A stretch of 64,000 nucleotides of DNA from Erinaceus europaeus. Taxonomy: Eukaryota > Chordata > Mammalia > Eulipotyphla > Erinaceidae. Where the stretch lies: contig NC_080172.1 of NCBI RefSeq assembly GCF_950295315.1, positions 79,751,118 through 79,815,117 on the forward strand. The letters are read 5' to 3'. Both the position numbers and the translations under genes were made by a program. The notes under the pieces are model-generated. The model had not been told where the DNA came from. It worked only from the letters and a program-made list of their open reading frames with translations, and made no database searches. Below, piece after piece: positions 34,355 through 44,975 of this stretch (the stretch's first letter is position 1; every line of letters begins with the position of its first letter).

Positions 34355-34600
34355 GTAGCTTAACTCTTTCTTAAATTCTGTGAATGCTATATGTTGGTTA
34401 TCAGAGGGTAGTAGGTGGATACAAATCATTGATGGTAAGTGTGATGACTTACACATACCATGTATCAGTGTAAAACTATTTCCCTAGAATTATATATGTA
34501 TATATAAACATTTTAATCTTATATTTTAAACCATTAGTAAATAATTAACAATGAAAACATTTATAAAATAATGAACATGATATAACTGGGCACAAAGACA
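33800..34600 (+). mobile_element. Old L1 LINE, sense ORF2 end and 3' UTR
   Basis: GGTATACTGTTGATGGGAAC, ATGATCCAGCAATACCTCTC and AAGTGAAATAAGAGG are the end of L1 ORF2 and 3' UTR in an old copy. An A run followed by (GA)n occurs at about 34314-34352. Confidence 0.8.
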
Positions 34601-34605
34601 AAAAG

Positions 34606-35812
34606 AGTTTAGGAAGCTCTTTATATATTTTGGTTATTATCCTTTTGTCTGATGTATGGCATATAAAGATCTTCTCCCATTCTGTGAGGGGTCTCTTGGT
34701 TTGGGTAGTGGTTTCTTTTGCTGTGCAGAAGCCTTTTAATTTGATGTAGTCCCATAGATTTATGCTTGTCCTTAGTCTTCTTTGTAATTGGATTTGTTTC
34801 ATTGAAGATATATGCAGAAAAGAGTTCTGCCAATATTTTCCTCTAAGTATCTGATAGTTTGTGGTCTAACATCCAAGTCCTTGATCCACTTGGAATTTAC
34901 TTTTGTATTTGGTGAAATATAGTGGTTCAGTTTCATTCTTCTGCATGTTTCAACCCATTTTTTCCAGCACCATTTGTTGAGGAGACTCTGCTTTCCCCTT
35001 TTAATAGTCTGGGCACTTTTGTCAAAAATTAGATGTCCATAGGTGTGGAGGATTACTTCTGGGCTTTCGATTCTATTCCACTGGGTAATGTATCTATTCA
35101 TGTTCCAGTACCAAGCAGTTATGATGACAATGGCCCTATAATACAATTTGAGATCTGGGAGTGTGATGCCTCCAGTTCTGTTCTTTATTGTCAAGGTTGT
35201 TTTGCAACTCTAGGTCTTTTCTGGTTCCAGATAAACATTTGTAGCATTTGTTCTATTCTCCTAAAATATGTGTTTGGGATCTTCATGGGGATAGCCTTAA
35301 ATTTGTATATGGCTCTGGGTAGTATATTCATTTTGATGATGTTAAGTCCTCCAACCCATGGACATGGAATATCTTTCCACTTCTTTGTGTCTTTTTCAAT
35401 TTCCTTGAGTAGTGACTCATAATTTTCAGTATACAAGTCTCTCGTTTCTTTGGTTAAGTTTATTCCTAGATATTTTTTTTTTTTTTGCTTGTTTTTGTTG
35501 CTATAGTAAAAGGAATTGATTTCTGGATTTCAGCTTCTACTAACTTAGTGTTTGCATAGAGGAATGCCACTGACTTTTGAATAGTAATTTTGTAGCCTGA
35601 CACCTTACTGTATTGCCTGATGACTTCCAAAAGCTTCTTATTGAATTCCTTAGGTTTTTCTATGTATACTATTATGTCATCTGCAAATAGGCAGAGTTTG
35701 AGTTCTTCTCTTCCAATCTGTATCCCTTTAATTCCTTGCTCCTGCCTGATTGCTAGGGCAAGAACTTCCAACACTATGTTGAATAATAATGGTGATAGTG
35801 GGCTTAACCAGG
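34606..35812 (-). mobile_element. L1 LINE, antisense ORF2 segment lacking its 3' end
   Basis: Antisense ORF2 from the RT core (frame 35466-35774 with [17 protein letters not shown]) to the C-terminal region. The 3' UTR and poly(A) are missing: it begins abruptly at AGTTTAGGAAGCTCTTTATA. At 35797-35843 the sequence passes through short repeated scraps (AGTGGGCTTA twice, GGCTTAAA twice) into the right inverted-repeat arm. Confidence 0.92.
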
Positions 35813-35832
35813 CTTAAACATAGTGGGCTTAC

Positions 35833-36129
35833 ACTGGCTTAAAATGACTAGATGTACCATAGCTTTGTAGGAATCAAATATGTTAACAAATAGAATATGC
35901 TTTTTGAAAAAGAAGAGATAACATTCATCAAGCCACTAGTATTCTCTATAATACATTTGCCACAGCTCAGAGCTTACTACATTTCCATGCAATATAGATT
36001 GTGAATGTTAATTTAGTGTTAGAGTTTACAAAATGTTGAGATGAATTGTTAAAACCCTAAGAGAATGATCCAAAGTTATGATATTTTTATCACTTTATTG
36101 ATGAAAAATTGTTTTATAGGACAGAACAG
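35833..36129 (-). repeat. Right arm of the 297-bp inverted duplication
   Basis: Reverse complement of 32212-32508. The right side runs smoothly into unique intron, so this is probably the original location and the left arm the copy. Confidence 0.95.
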
Positions 36130-36574
36130 TTTTTGACACATACATATGTTCTATTACTTTGCTGTGATAGGTGTCTGCACACCATTCCTACCACCAAGTT
36201 GAGGCAAATTTTAAAGAAATATCAAATTAAATAGATCCGAGAGAGTATAGCCTTTTCAAAATATTCACTTTCTTGGGTGTTGTCACTGTTCAGAATACTT
36301 TTGTAACACAACATTTAAAACTCTTTTTAATTAAGTCTGTTTATAAAATAAGAAAAAGATGTGTGATTTTGTATATTGAATTCAGTTTAGTAATCATCTT
36401 TGTTCATTTAACTTTACTTTTTTTGTTCACAGGAAAACAAATCTATTCTCAAAATATAAGAAGAGTTACTATGGTATTCAAAATATATTATTATCTAAAG
36501 TGATTTTTTTTGGTCAAGTTATCACATTACTTGTTTAGATGGTTACATGACTTTTTATTTTTTCTTTGAAAACA
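36130..36574. other. Unique intronic DNA
   Basis: AT-rich, no recognised repeat. A 76-codon frame at 36273-36503 has no domain. Confidence 0.5.
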
Positions 36575-36768
36575 TTATTCATTTATTTTGGACAGAGACA
36601 GAGAAAGTAAGAGATGAGAGGTGATCAAGAAGGAGACACACACACACACATAGACACACACCTATATCACTGCTTCACCTGCTGCAGGGAGGATCTATGT
36701 CTTGAAACTAGGTCCTTGTGCACTTTAACATGTTTGCCTTACTAGATGTACCACCACCCAGGGCCCCA
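36575..36768 (-). mobile_element. SINE-A
   Basis: TTATTTTGGACAGAGACAGAG start, CACACACACACA run, GCTTCACCTGCTGCAGGGAG core, and head antisense CTAGATGTACCACCACCCAG. Confidence 0.85.
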
Positions 36769-36784
36769 TGACTTTTTATTTAAT

Positions 36785-37221
36785 TGTTGTTTTCGCCGGG
36801 CTGGCTTCACGGGCGGGTAACAGACGACCAGGGACTCATGGTTGAGCTGTACGCAGTATCTCTTTATTCATGCAGGACGCAGCACAATCTAAGCCAAGCT
36901 AAGCTAAACTAAACTAACTAACTAACTACAAACAATCTTGTCCTTATAAATATACTAGCCCAGTAGGGTGGGAACAGGATGCGACGCAGAGAGGGTGGAG
37001 AGAAAAGGGACTGGTGAAAATCAAGGTATGACAAGGAGAGGGGGCGGAGCAGGTGAGAATTCTATCACTGAACCACTAATGCCCTGGAGGGAGTGTGGTG
37101 CTTTATGTAAATGTAAAAGTGATTTATATAAATAGACCAAAGCTTTGAATGGGATCAAATCAATCCCTATATAGGCATATGGTTAAGCAGAAGCCAGGGG
37201 GAGCTGGCATACTACCCAACA
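36785..37221 (-). mobile_element. Solo LTR of an endogenous retrovirus (LTR family 1)
   Basis: 437 bp bounded by TG...CA with the 6-bp target-site duplication TTTAAT at 36779-36784 and 37222-37227. On the minus strand it holds a TATA-like TATATTTATAAGG and an AATAAA signal (plus strand TTTATTCATGCAGG). A 6-bp duplication and TGTTGGG start suggest a class II (betaretrovirus-like) origin. No internal viral genes adjoin it. The same family recurs at 46833-47257. Confidence 0.92.
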
Positions 37222-37227
37222 TTTAAT

Positions 37228-37544
37228 TTAAAATATTTTGTTTGTTAATGAGAATAATGTCATACATATTTATATGCAATGTATATAAATATTGAAATAT
37301 AACTTATATTAATAAATATAATTTAAGTAAAATTATTTTTTTATGTCAATATAGATATCACTACACCCATCACTAAAGTTCTTCTGTCATCAAACCATTT
37401 CTCTCTGATAACAGCTATCAATTTTGGAGTTCAAGTCAGTCTGGCTACTACTATTATTACTATCATCATCGTGATTATCATTATTACTGTAAGTTTGATT
37501 ACTTTAATTATAAGTGAAATTATATCATAGTAGCAAAAGACCTG
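37228..37544. other. Unique intronic DNA
   Basis: AT-rich. A trinucleotide-like stretch CTACTATTATTACTATCATC lies near 37446. Nothing else recognised. Confidence 0.5.
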
Positions 37545-37665
37545 ATATATCTATCTTTCTTTTGATAAAGGCAGAGAGAAATTGAGAGGGAAGGGGGAGG
37601 TAGAAAGGGAGAGAAAGACCTGCAGCACTATTTCAGTTTTAATGAAGCTTCCCCTGGCCCAAGAT
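37545..37665 (-). mobile_element. SINE-A fragment
   Basis: CTTTTGATAAAGGCAGAGAG, GGGAAGGGGGAGGTAGAAAG, GACCTGCAGCACTATTTCAG and AATGAAGCTTCCCC. The head is missing. Confidence 0.8.
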
Positions 37666-37802
37666 CTGATGTCTAAGAGTCATTTGAATGAAAAAGTTAT
37701 TTAAATCAGTTCCATTCAGTCACAGTGCATTGAAAATGATCAGGATATATTGAAAAGACTCAGAGAAAAGCACTAGAAATACAATATTTAAAAAATACCA
37801 TG

Positions 37803-37965
37803 TGAGCAGGTCAGGAGGTGGTGCAGTGACTCTTCATTGGACTCTTGGGCTTGAGGTCCCAAGTTCAATCCCTGGCAGAGCATGTACCAAAGTGAAATCT
37901 GGTTCTCTTTCTCTCCTCCTATCTCTCTCATGCATAAATAGAACAATATATTTTTTTAAAGTAAC
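37803..37965 (+). mobile_element. SINE-C
   Basis: AGGTCAGGAGGTGGTGCAGT head, box B CAAGTTCAATCCCTGG, GTACCAAAGTGAAATCTGG, CT-rich tract and a short A-rich tail. Confidence 0.85.
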
Positions 37966-38117
37966 ATGAAATAAGAACATTTAAACAGCTATAAATTTTT
38001 TACAACTTGAATAATAAACTTGAATAAAGGACAAATGGTGAAGTGAAACTAAAAGTTAAGCGTATCACTAAATGTTCTAAAAAAAGAGAACAGATGATAT
38101 CAAGTATCTGGTCTAGT

Positions 38118-38143
38118 GGTCTGGAAGATGACGCAGTAGATAA
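38118..38143 (+). mobile_element. Left half of a tail-less SINE-C head, split by an LTR
   Basis: GGTCTGGAAGATGACGCAGT is the SINE-C tRNA-like 5' head. It continues at 38941-38958. TCAAGTATCTGGTCTAGT is duplicated at 38100-38117 and 38959-38976, so the original insertion was only about 40 bp: the tRNA-like 5' half with no body and no poly(A). Confidence 0.75.
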
Positions 38144-38940
38144 TGCTGAGCTAGCTTCACTGGAGAGAGAGACGAGGAACTCGTGGCTGCATGGTATTAC
38201 AATTCTTTATTGATGCGGACACCCCAGAGTCAGGTGTAAGCACAACTGGTTTAGGCCACATGGAGCTAGCAAAATGGCCGCCTCCCACTATGCACACCAG
38301 CCCTTCTCCAGGTCTTCTCCAGGTCTGGACACGGAAGAGAAAGAGGGGGAGAGCGAAAACAGGAGTAACAATTTTTTTTAAATTTATTTATTTTTAATAT
38401 TTATTTTATTTATTTATTCCCTTTTGTTGCCCTTGTTTTATTGTTGTAGTTACTATTGTTGTTGTCGTTGTTGGATAGGACAGAGAGAAATGGAGAGAGG
38501 AGGGGAAGACAGAGAGGAGGAGAGAAAGAGAGACACCTACAGACCTGCTTCACCGCCTGTGAAGCGACTCCCCTGCAGGTGGGGAGTCGGGGTTCGAACC
38601 GGGATCCTTATGCCGGTCCTTGTGCTTTGCGCTACAGCCCGACTCCCCAGGAGTAACTTTTATAGGAGAATTCTGGAAGTGGCAAGTCGGGGGGATGGAA
38701 TTGGCTAAAAAAGGGGGTGGAGAAAACAAGGCACTGTGGGAAGGTAGGAAGCTTCCGTAGCAATGGTTGCTATAGTTTTTTAGCTCACGGGAATGGGAGC
38801 CTTGAGGAGGTAATGTGGTGGCAGAGGAGTCATTTTTAAAACAAGGTAGAAGATTGATATGTAAATAATAATACTCGAATGGAAATATGGTGGTTTGTGG
38901 GTCCTGCCTAACTCAACCACATCTGTATAATATCCCAACA
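38144..38940 (-). mobile_element. Solo LTR (LTR family 2) carrying a SINE-A insertion
   Basis: Bounded by TG...CA (TGCTGAGC... TATCCCAACA) with a 6-bp duplication AGATAA/GGATAA at 38138-38143 and 38941-38946 (one mismatch). The minus strand carries AATAAA (plus strand CTTTATTGATGCGG). The LTR without the SINE is about 510 bp. No viral coding sequence remains. Confidence 0.88.
38370..38647 (-). mobile_element. SINE-A, well preserved, within the LTR
   Basis: Poly-T and TTTATT repeats, GTTGTTGTCGTTGTTGGATAG, GA block, core and antisense head to GCGCTACAGCCCGACTCCC. CAGGAGTAAC is repeated at 38360-38369 and 38648-38657. It is younger than the LTR. Confidence 0.96.
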
Positions 38941-38958
38941 GGATAAAGCATTGTATTC
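38941..38958 (+). mobile_element. Right half of the tail-less SINE-C head
   Basis: GGATAAAGCATTGTATTC completes the tRNA-like half begun at 38118 and stops at the 18-bp target-site duplication. Confidence 0.7.
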
Positions 38959-38976
38959 TCAAGTATCTGGTCTAGT

Positions 38977-39606
38977 CATAGTGAAAAAAAAAAATTAGTC
39001 AGTAAAGTTTATATATGACCAGAAATCTCATGTAATTATAATTGTAAATATCTTATAAAACTTACTGCTATTTTATATCTTTAAAAAGTTTACTGTGTGA
39101 CATTTATTACTCTATTCTTATAGTAAAGCTGTCTTTCAAAAGATTAGGTTTGATTTCAATTAATTTCTTTTGAACCTTGATTTTAATCTTTCAAGTAGAC
39201 ACTATGAAATCATAGGGAGTCATAGCAGGTTTCCATTTAACACTCTATTTACTTAAAACAATGTTGCTGCACTGAAATCAAGATGCTTTTCAAAAATTAA
39301 AGCCCCTTACACTGAAGTAAATTTGCATTGAAGTAATTTAAAATAATGAACTAGATGATACAGTAATTAAAGTTTAAATGAATATATACTAAAAGTATAT
39401 TTCTTTCCTGTATGTTATTCTAAAAATAGTTTTTCAATACCACTTGCATATTCTAAAAATTGTAAATGAAATACTCATTAGAGCTAGGAAACAAGAATTA
39501 TGCAAAAAATCTACTTTAACTATGTAAAAATGGTTCTGATAAAATTTTAAATAACTTTGGTATCAACTATACCTCATGTATTACAATCTGATTTTTTATT
39601 TTATTT
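38977..39606. other. Unique intronic DNA
   Basis: AT-rich; no recognised repeat or exon. Confidence 0.5.
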
Positions 39607-39876
39607 CTAGGTATTATCAATGGGATTCACTCTTTCCACAACTCCACTATTCTTGATGGTCATTTCTTATCCCTTTTTACCTTTCTTTTGATAGAGGGAC
39701 TCAGAGTGAGATAGTGAAGGAGAAAATTATAGATATGAGAGACATATCAGGATTGCTTCTCTGCTCATGAAGCTTCCCCTCCTGCAGGTAGGGGTAAGTG
39801 GGAGGCCCAGGACTTGAACCTGTGTCCTTGTGCTTGGTAAAGTATGCATTCTACTGGGTAAGTGACCATCTGAACT
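39607..39876 (-). mobile_element. SINE-A, long form
   Basis: GTATTATCAATGGGATTCAC 3' module, GA block, CTCATGAAGCTTCCCCTCC core and AGGACTTGAACCTGTGTCC head antisense. Confidence 0.87.
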
Positions 39877-40587
39877 CCAAGGTCTGGTTTTTAAATGACA
39901 TCAAGTGAAAGAATAAGAATCATTATATCTATATCCATCTTCCACCTACTCAATAAAAATTTAAATATATTGTGCAAGATTTTCTCACCTAAAATCCTTG
40001 CCCTGTCAAAGTTGTGAAGCAGTGAAACCTTCATGTGTGTTATGATCAAGAAAGTCAGTAAAGTATTTGCATTCATGTGGAAACAATATCATGTGCTTCA
40101 ATTACCTTTTTTCCTCTAATTTTAATATGATAATACACCTCCTGAATACATTTAAAAAATTCCATTTTGCTTGACTAGCTTTAGCAGTACAACTTTTAGT
40201 ACTGTTAAAAATTGATTTGGTTATCTAAATCCAGTGACTGACCATCATACGACCACAACTCTTCTCAACAAATGTCCACTATGCTCTCACTTTCTGTGAT
40301 AGTGCAGGATTTTCTATTAACTTTAGTGACAAATGCACACAAAAGCAATAGAATTAAAAAAAAAATACCTGTAAAATTTCAGTGAAGGCACTCGTCACAA
40401 TTATGCATGGATGAAAATACCTTCCTATAATTTCCAATGTTCTGAATCAAAGCCCTAAAGAAATTAAATTATAATGGAAATACCATTCTAGAAACCCATA
40501 GTCATTTGGTAAAACAAAAGTATAGTATTTATATCTTTTGTCTATATAGTAAAGTGGACATTTTCTATTTTTTAAGTACTCTATTAT
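39877..40587. other. Unique intronic DNA
   Basis: No recognised feature. Confidence 0.5.
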
Positions 40588-40806
40588 TTTTTTATTTTTT
40601 AAAATATTTTATTTGTTTATTGAACACAGACAAAGAAACTGAGAAGGGAGGGGAAGCTAGAGAAGGAAAGTGACAGAGAGACATCTGCAGCGCTACTTCA
40701 CCACTCATGATGCTTTCCCTCAGCAGGTAGGGAACAGGGGCTTGAAATCTGGTCCTTGCACACTGTAATATGCACACTTAACCAGGTGTGCCACTGCCTG
40801 ACCCCC
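40588..40806 (-). mobile_element. SINE-A
   Basis: TTTATTTGTTTATTGAACACAG start, ATCTGCAGCGCTACTTCACC core, and head antisense ending CAGGTGTGCCACTGCCTGAC. Confidence 0.9.
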
Positions 40807-41055
40807 AAGAGTGGACATGTTCTGATGATATCTATCGCTGAAAGCAACTCAGTCTAGGTTTAGATTACAATAGAAATTCCTAAATCATTTTTATTTAGCA
40901 AAATTTTTTCGATTAAGTACTGTTAGATTACTATTTAAATGGAAATTGGAAATATAGGACTGATTGGGAATGCTAACAACTAAAATAAAGTAAAAACAAA
41001 ACAGTACTTAGTAATTAAAATCCTCTCTCTAAACTATGTTAAAGGGAAATTATTC

Positions 41056-41125
41056 AGGCAGAGGGTAGATAGCATAATGTTTATGCAAACAGACTCTCAT
41101 GCCTGAGGCTCCAAAGTCCCAGGCA
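41056..41125 (+). mobile_element. SINE-B, 3'-truncated
   Basis: GGCAGAGGGTAGATAGCATA head through CTCCAAAGTCCCAGG, then a repeat of GCATGAGAG and a switch to unrelated sequence. Confidence 0.75.
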
Positions 41126-42058
41126 TGAGAGTTATTTACCCACCTTCCTCTCTTAGGTAACTGTGAGCCAGAAACAAACTTCACCCAACACCAGAGCAAT
41201 CTTCCATCTCAGATTAATAAACTTCAAATGTTTAAGAAGAGTTTGAGAATTTAAACAAGATGGAATTTATACAATTCTTTATATAGTTCTAACTTGTATA
41301 TTCTAACTAGTAAGAGTCTACCAAATAAGATGAAAAATATGATTTTATAGACACCAAGGTTCACTTAAATAAATTAAAGGTCAGTTGATTTGACTGACTA
41401 TATTATATTTTGGACCTTATTTTTTTGGGCAGAGTATTGCATCCGGTTCTGTTGTAGTAGTTGTTTTCACTCCAAAGTTGTACTAGGGAGACAATATAGA
41501 ACACTCAAATTATCATTTATTAATTTTTTCTATTATATTCAATATTCACAGAAGCATTCTAAAAGAACTGGATGTTTTGCCATTGAAATATTAGCATCCT
41601 TATAAGGACAATTTATAGACTAAGATCACAAAAATGAACAGTGCCACTGAGAAGTGATACATTCCTAACAATTACAACATATTTACTCTTTGTATTTACT
41701 TATTTATGAATTATATTTCTCTGCTCATTAGACTTCAAGTTCTATGAGGTAACATACTTTTGTCAGTTCAAAGAAGTATATCAAATTTCTCAGTAAATAC
41801 TTATTGAAAAAGTAAATGAGCGAATGAGTGTTCTTCTGGGATTTTTCTGATTAATAAAGATGTACCATCACATTTACCCTCACAGAAATGTATCCTTCTG
41901 ACAACAATAATCCTGTAATTCACTACTCCCTCAATTAGATGATGATACTGAATTTGAGAAAAAAAAATAGCTTTTCATTTCTGAAATGCCAGCATTTTTT
42001 ATTAAAGTCACTTGACTTAAATTTCAAATACATAAGATGTCATGATTATAAAATGTAG
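41126..42058. other. Unique intronic DNA
   Basis: AT-rich; no recognised repeat or exon. Confidence 0.5.
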
Positions 42059-42611
42059 GGGGCCAGGTCAGGAGATAAGTGGTGAAAAATCTGTTATGAA
42101 ACAAACCTCATAGTCGAGTCTGTGAATCAGCTATCAGAGGTGAAAGCCTTGTCATACAGCTGTGCAGTGAACACAGCTTCCAATGTGCTACAATGTGCTA
42201 AGGAAACAGCTTCCAATGTGCTACATGCTAAAGCGCACTAGATCTCTGAGAGTATGTGCAGTAAAGGACATCACTGTGTCTGACCTTCTCCCAGTCTAGA
42301 TTAGAGTGAGAAAATGTCTCAAATCTATAATTCCAACAATTACATAACTGGGCGAAGGATCCAAACTCATGGGAAAATTTATCAAAAGTTGCTGTATATC
42401 TATGGTCCTAATAAACGTGTCCAGTGTTCCATTTCAGTCCATTAACTGAATAGTTCCAAGGTTCCTTGCTCCAGAGTGTTTTTATTTCCCTCTCTTTCTT
42501 TGGTCCCTTGTGGGGGCTGGGCTCCTGAACTGGGGAGTCAGCTTCCCACAATAAAGTTTGCTTTTTTATTTGTTTGTTTATGAGGAGGATAGAGGGATTG
42601 AACCCAGGGGA
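42059..42611. other. Unclassified segment before LTR family 3
   Basis: Begins with a short SINE head scrap (GGGGCCAGGTCAGGAGATAA). It contains an imperfect local duplication (ACAGCTTCCAATGTGCTACA near 42173 and 42208). Towards the right a CCCACAATAAAGTTTGC signal resembles an LTR end, and the last 30 bases (AGGGATTGAACCCAGGG) look like an antisense SINE-B interrupted by the LTR. Origin otherwise unknown. Confidence 0.4.
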
Positions 42612-43327
42612 TGTTGGGAACATGTGTGAGCCTGATAGAGCTTAGAGAGAACCACCCCCATCTTTGGATGGAGGTCTGAGAAGATAACCTCTTGGTAAGT
42701 CTCTCTTAACCGAGGTGAGCATAAGGGGGGAAACTCAGACTTGGTTCTTTCCTTCTTGACTCTCGGGCCCACAGTTACCCCAGTACTTCCCTCCATTAAC
42801 TGCAGGCGACATGGCCACAGATTCACTCATTCAAAGTCACCTTCTGATCACAAAAGAACACACCTTATCACACACTTCATCACACACCTCAGACCCCAGA
42901 CAAGAGAAATGCTAAACTATATGGCCTTTTGATATCCATCTTCTCTGTCTCACCCTACGGGTTTAACCCCTATGCTTCTCTCAAATACCTTTGGATAATT
43001 AAGTTGCTTGTGTTATGGAAAATAACTGTCTTGTATCTCATCAATTCCTGTCATACCAACCCCCTACCTTAGGGGCATGCTGACTGTTAAGAAACCTGTA
43101 ATTTCTGTCATATTGCAACAATAATTACCTCCATTGCTTTTCTATTTAACTCATGTCAGTTTTGCTAATAAAGGGACTCAAGGACTCAGATTCTAGATTC
43201 ATGCTGAGTCCCCTGGTGTCTTTTACTATGTGTCACCCCTGTCGTGAGCGAGAAAGAACCAGCCCGTTACCTTTCCCCTGGAGGACACCCTGACGGAGAA
43301 GGAGGGAGACACCCCGAAAGGGGGCCA
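42612..43327 (+). mobile_element. LTR of an endogenous retrovirus (LTR family 3), copy 1
   Basis: Begins TGTTGGGAACATGTGTGAGC and ends near GGGGGCCA. It shares long blocks with 44976-45719: GGTTTAACCCCTATGCTTCTC, CTGTCATACCAACCCCCTACC and AAGAAACCTGTAATTTCTG. An AATAAA signal is near 43171. Sequence on the right (TTGGAGTTTCTGGCATGAAAGTC) looks like the rest of the SINE-B cut at 42611. No clear 6-bp duplication. No internal viral genes. Confidence 0.8.
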
Positions 43328-43382
43328 TTGGAGTTTCTGGCATGAAAGTCAGTGCTATAATGTTGAGTAATCTCCCTGACTC

Positions 43383-44969
43383 TATCAAATTTATTTAAAA
43401 TTGAACTTGAAAATACTGTTTTCCCCAGTAGCAAGCTCACTTATCTGTATAGACTATATATACATGACAGGAAATATGTCAAAAATATCTGACCAAAATA
43501 TTTATTTACATCATATGTACTTGTTACTCCAGCGGATCTGTACAATTAATGTAATATTTAAATGTAATTCTATTTTTTTCTGACCACAATGTATAAAATG
43601 CATTTTAAGCACATGCTGTTCTTTTGAACAGAAATAATTATATATATCTGATAGTATGCCACCTGAAGATATAAAAATGAATATGCTCTTCTAGAGAAAT
43701 ATAAAACCAGATAAGGAAACTGAGTTGGCTAATAAGAGCCAATGAGTAAATGGCATAAGAAGAAATGGGAGGATTATGTTGGATTTGGTTAGGGTCATGA
43801 AGTAGAGGGAAAAAAATAAAATGAACTACTGAAAAGAATTTATATATATATATACACACACACACATACAAAGAAATGGATGCTTACTAAAACCCAAGGC
43901 CACACTGACATTAAACACTGTGAATTTGGAGTGAATGCAATTGACAGAGCCACTTAAAATTTCTCAAATAATATTCAACATTCCAGAAGTATAGAAAATG
44001 AAAGGTTAGACTAAACTAGGAGTAGAGTGGAACAGGGTGAAATTCAATTATAACTGAAAAGAGAAATGTTATGCATTCTCTACCCTATTCAAATACCAAG
44101 CCAAATTCTAAGCTCAAAATACGTTTTTCACTCATGATTGTACATCTTAATACTGATTTCAGTTCACACTACAGCTAAAATTGGTTTTAAAATATTTTAT
44201 GGCTGAGAAAAAAATCTGACACAAATTAATGGTAAAATTGATAGGTAATCTGTAATTTTCTGTCAGTAGAAGCCCACGTGTGGAATTTTAAGTTTTTCAA
44301 ACAAAATTGTTTGGGAGACAACATTTTTAATAGTTGGAAGGTCTCTGAGTCACTCTTAGCTAGAAAGTTCAGAGCCATTTTGGGGCAACCACTATTTCTA
44401 CCATGTTAACCCTTTCATCTCCTTTCTGTAGTCTGGAAAAAGAAATCTCAAAGCAAAGTACATCCATTTAGGAAAATCACTCAAAAGGCAGTCAATATAT
44501 CAAGTGACCAAAGTTTCATCAGAGTATCAGGCATCAAATGGTAAACTGACTCAGATTTCTTCTTTTGAAAATCTGAACCAACATTATTAAATTAGTAAAG
44601 AATTCCATGTAGAATTTAGAGCTGAAAGACAATCATGTGGGAATAGTCCCAAATGTCATGGCAGTCCTAAGCAGTAAGTTCAGAAGAGGCAGAAACAAGG
44701 AGGATACCTTGGTGAAAGTAAAGCATAACACACTCCTCTGAAGGAGAAATCACATGGTCCACAACAATTGGAGGTCTACTCTGAGCTGTCCCATTGACCC
44801 TAGCAGTTTTAGTTCCTGTTTCATCATTCATGTTTAGCCTACAACATATGTCATTTTTTTTAAGGTAATCTGAGTGGTTCTTTCCTTCTCACATTAAGAT
44901 GAGCTGAAGCAAAGACTGCCATGTGAGTGACAGTCCCCCATACAGTTTTATGAAAACAAAATATTTGAC
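43383..44969. other. Unique intronic DNA
   Basis: About 1.6 kb between the two family-3 LTRs. I looked for gag, pro or pol-like frames and saw none, so the LTRs are not the ends of one provirus. Short TA/CA runs occur near 43841-43868. Confidence 0.55.
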
Positions 44970-44975
44970 ATATAT

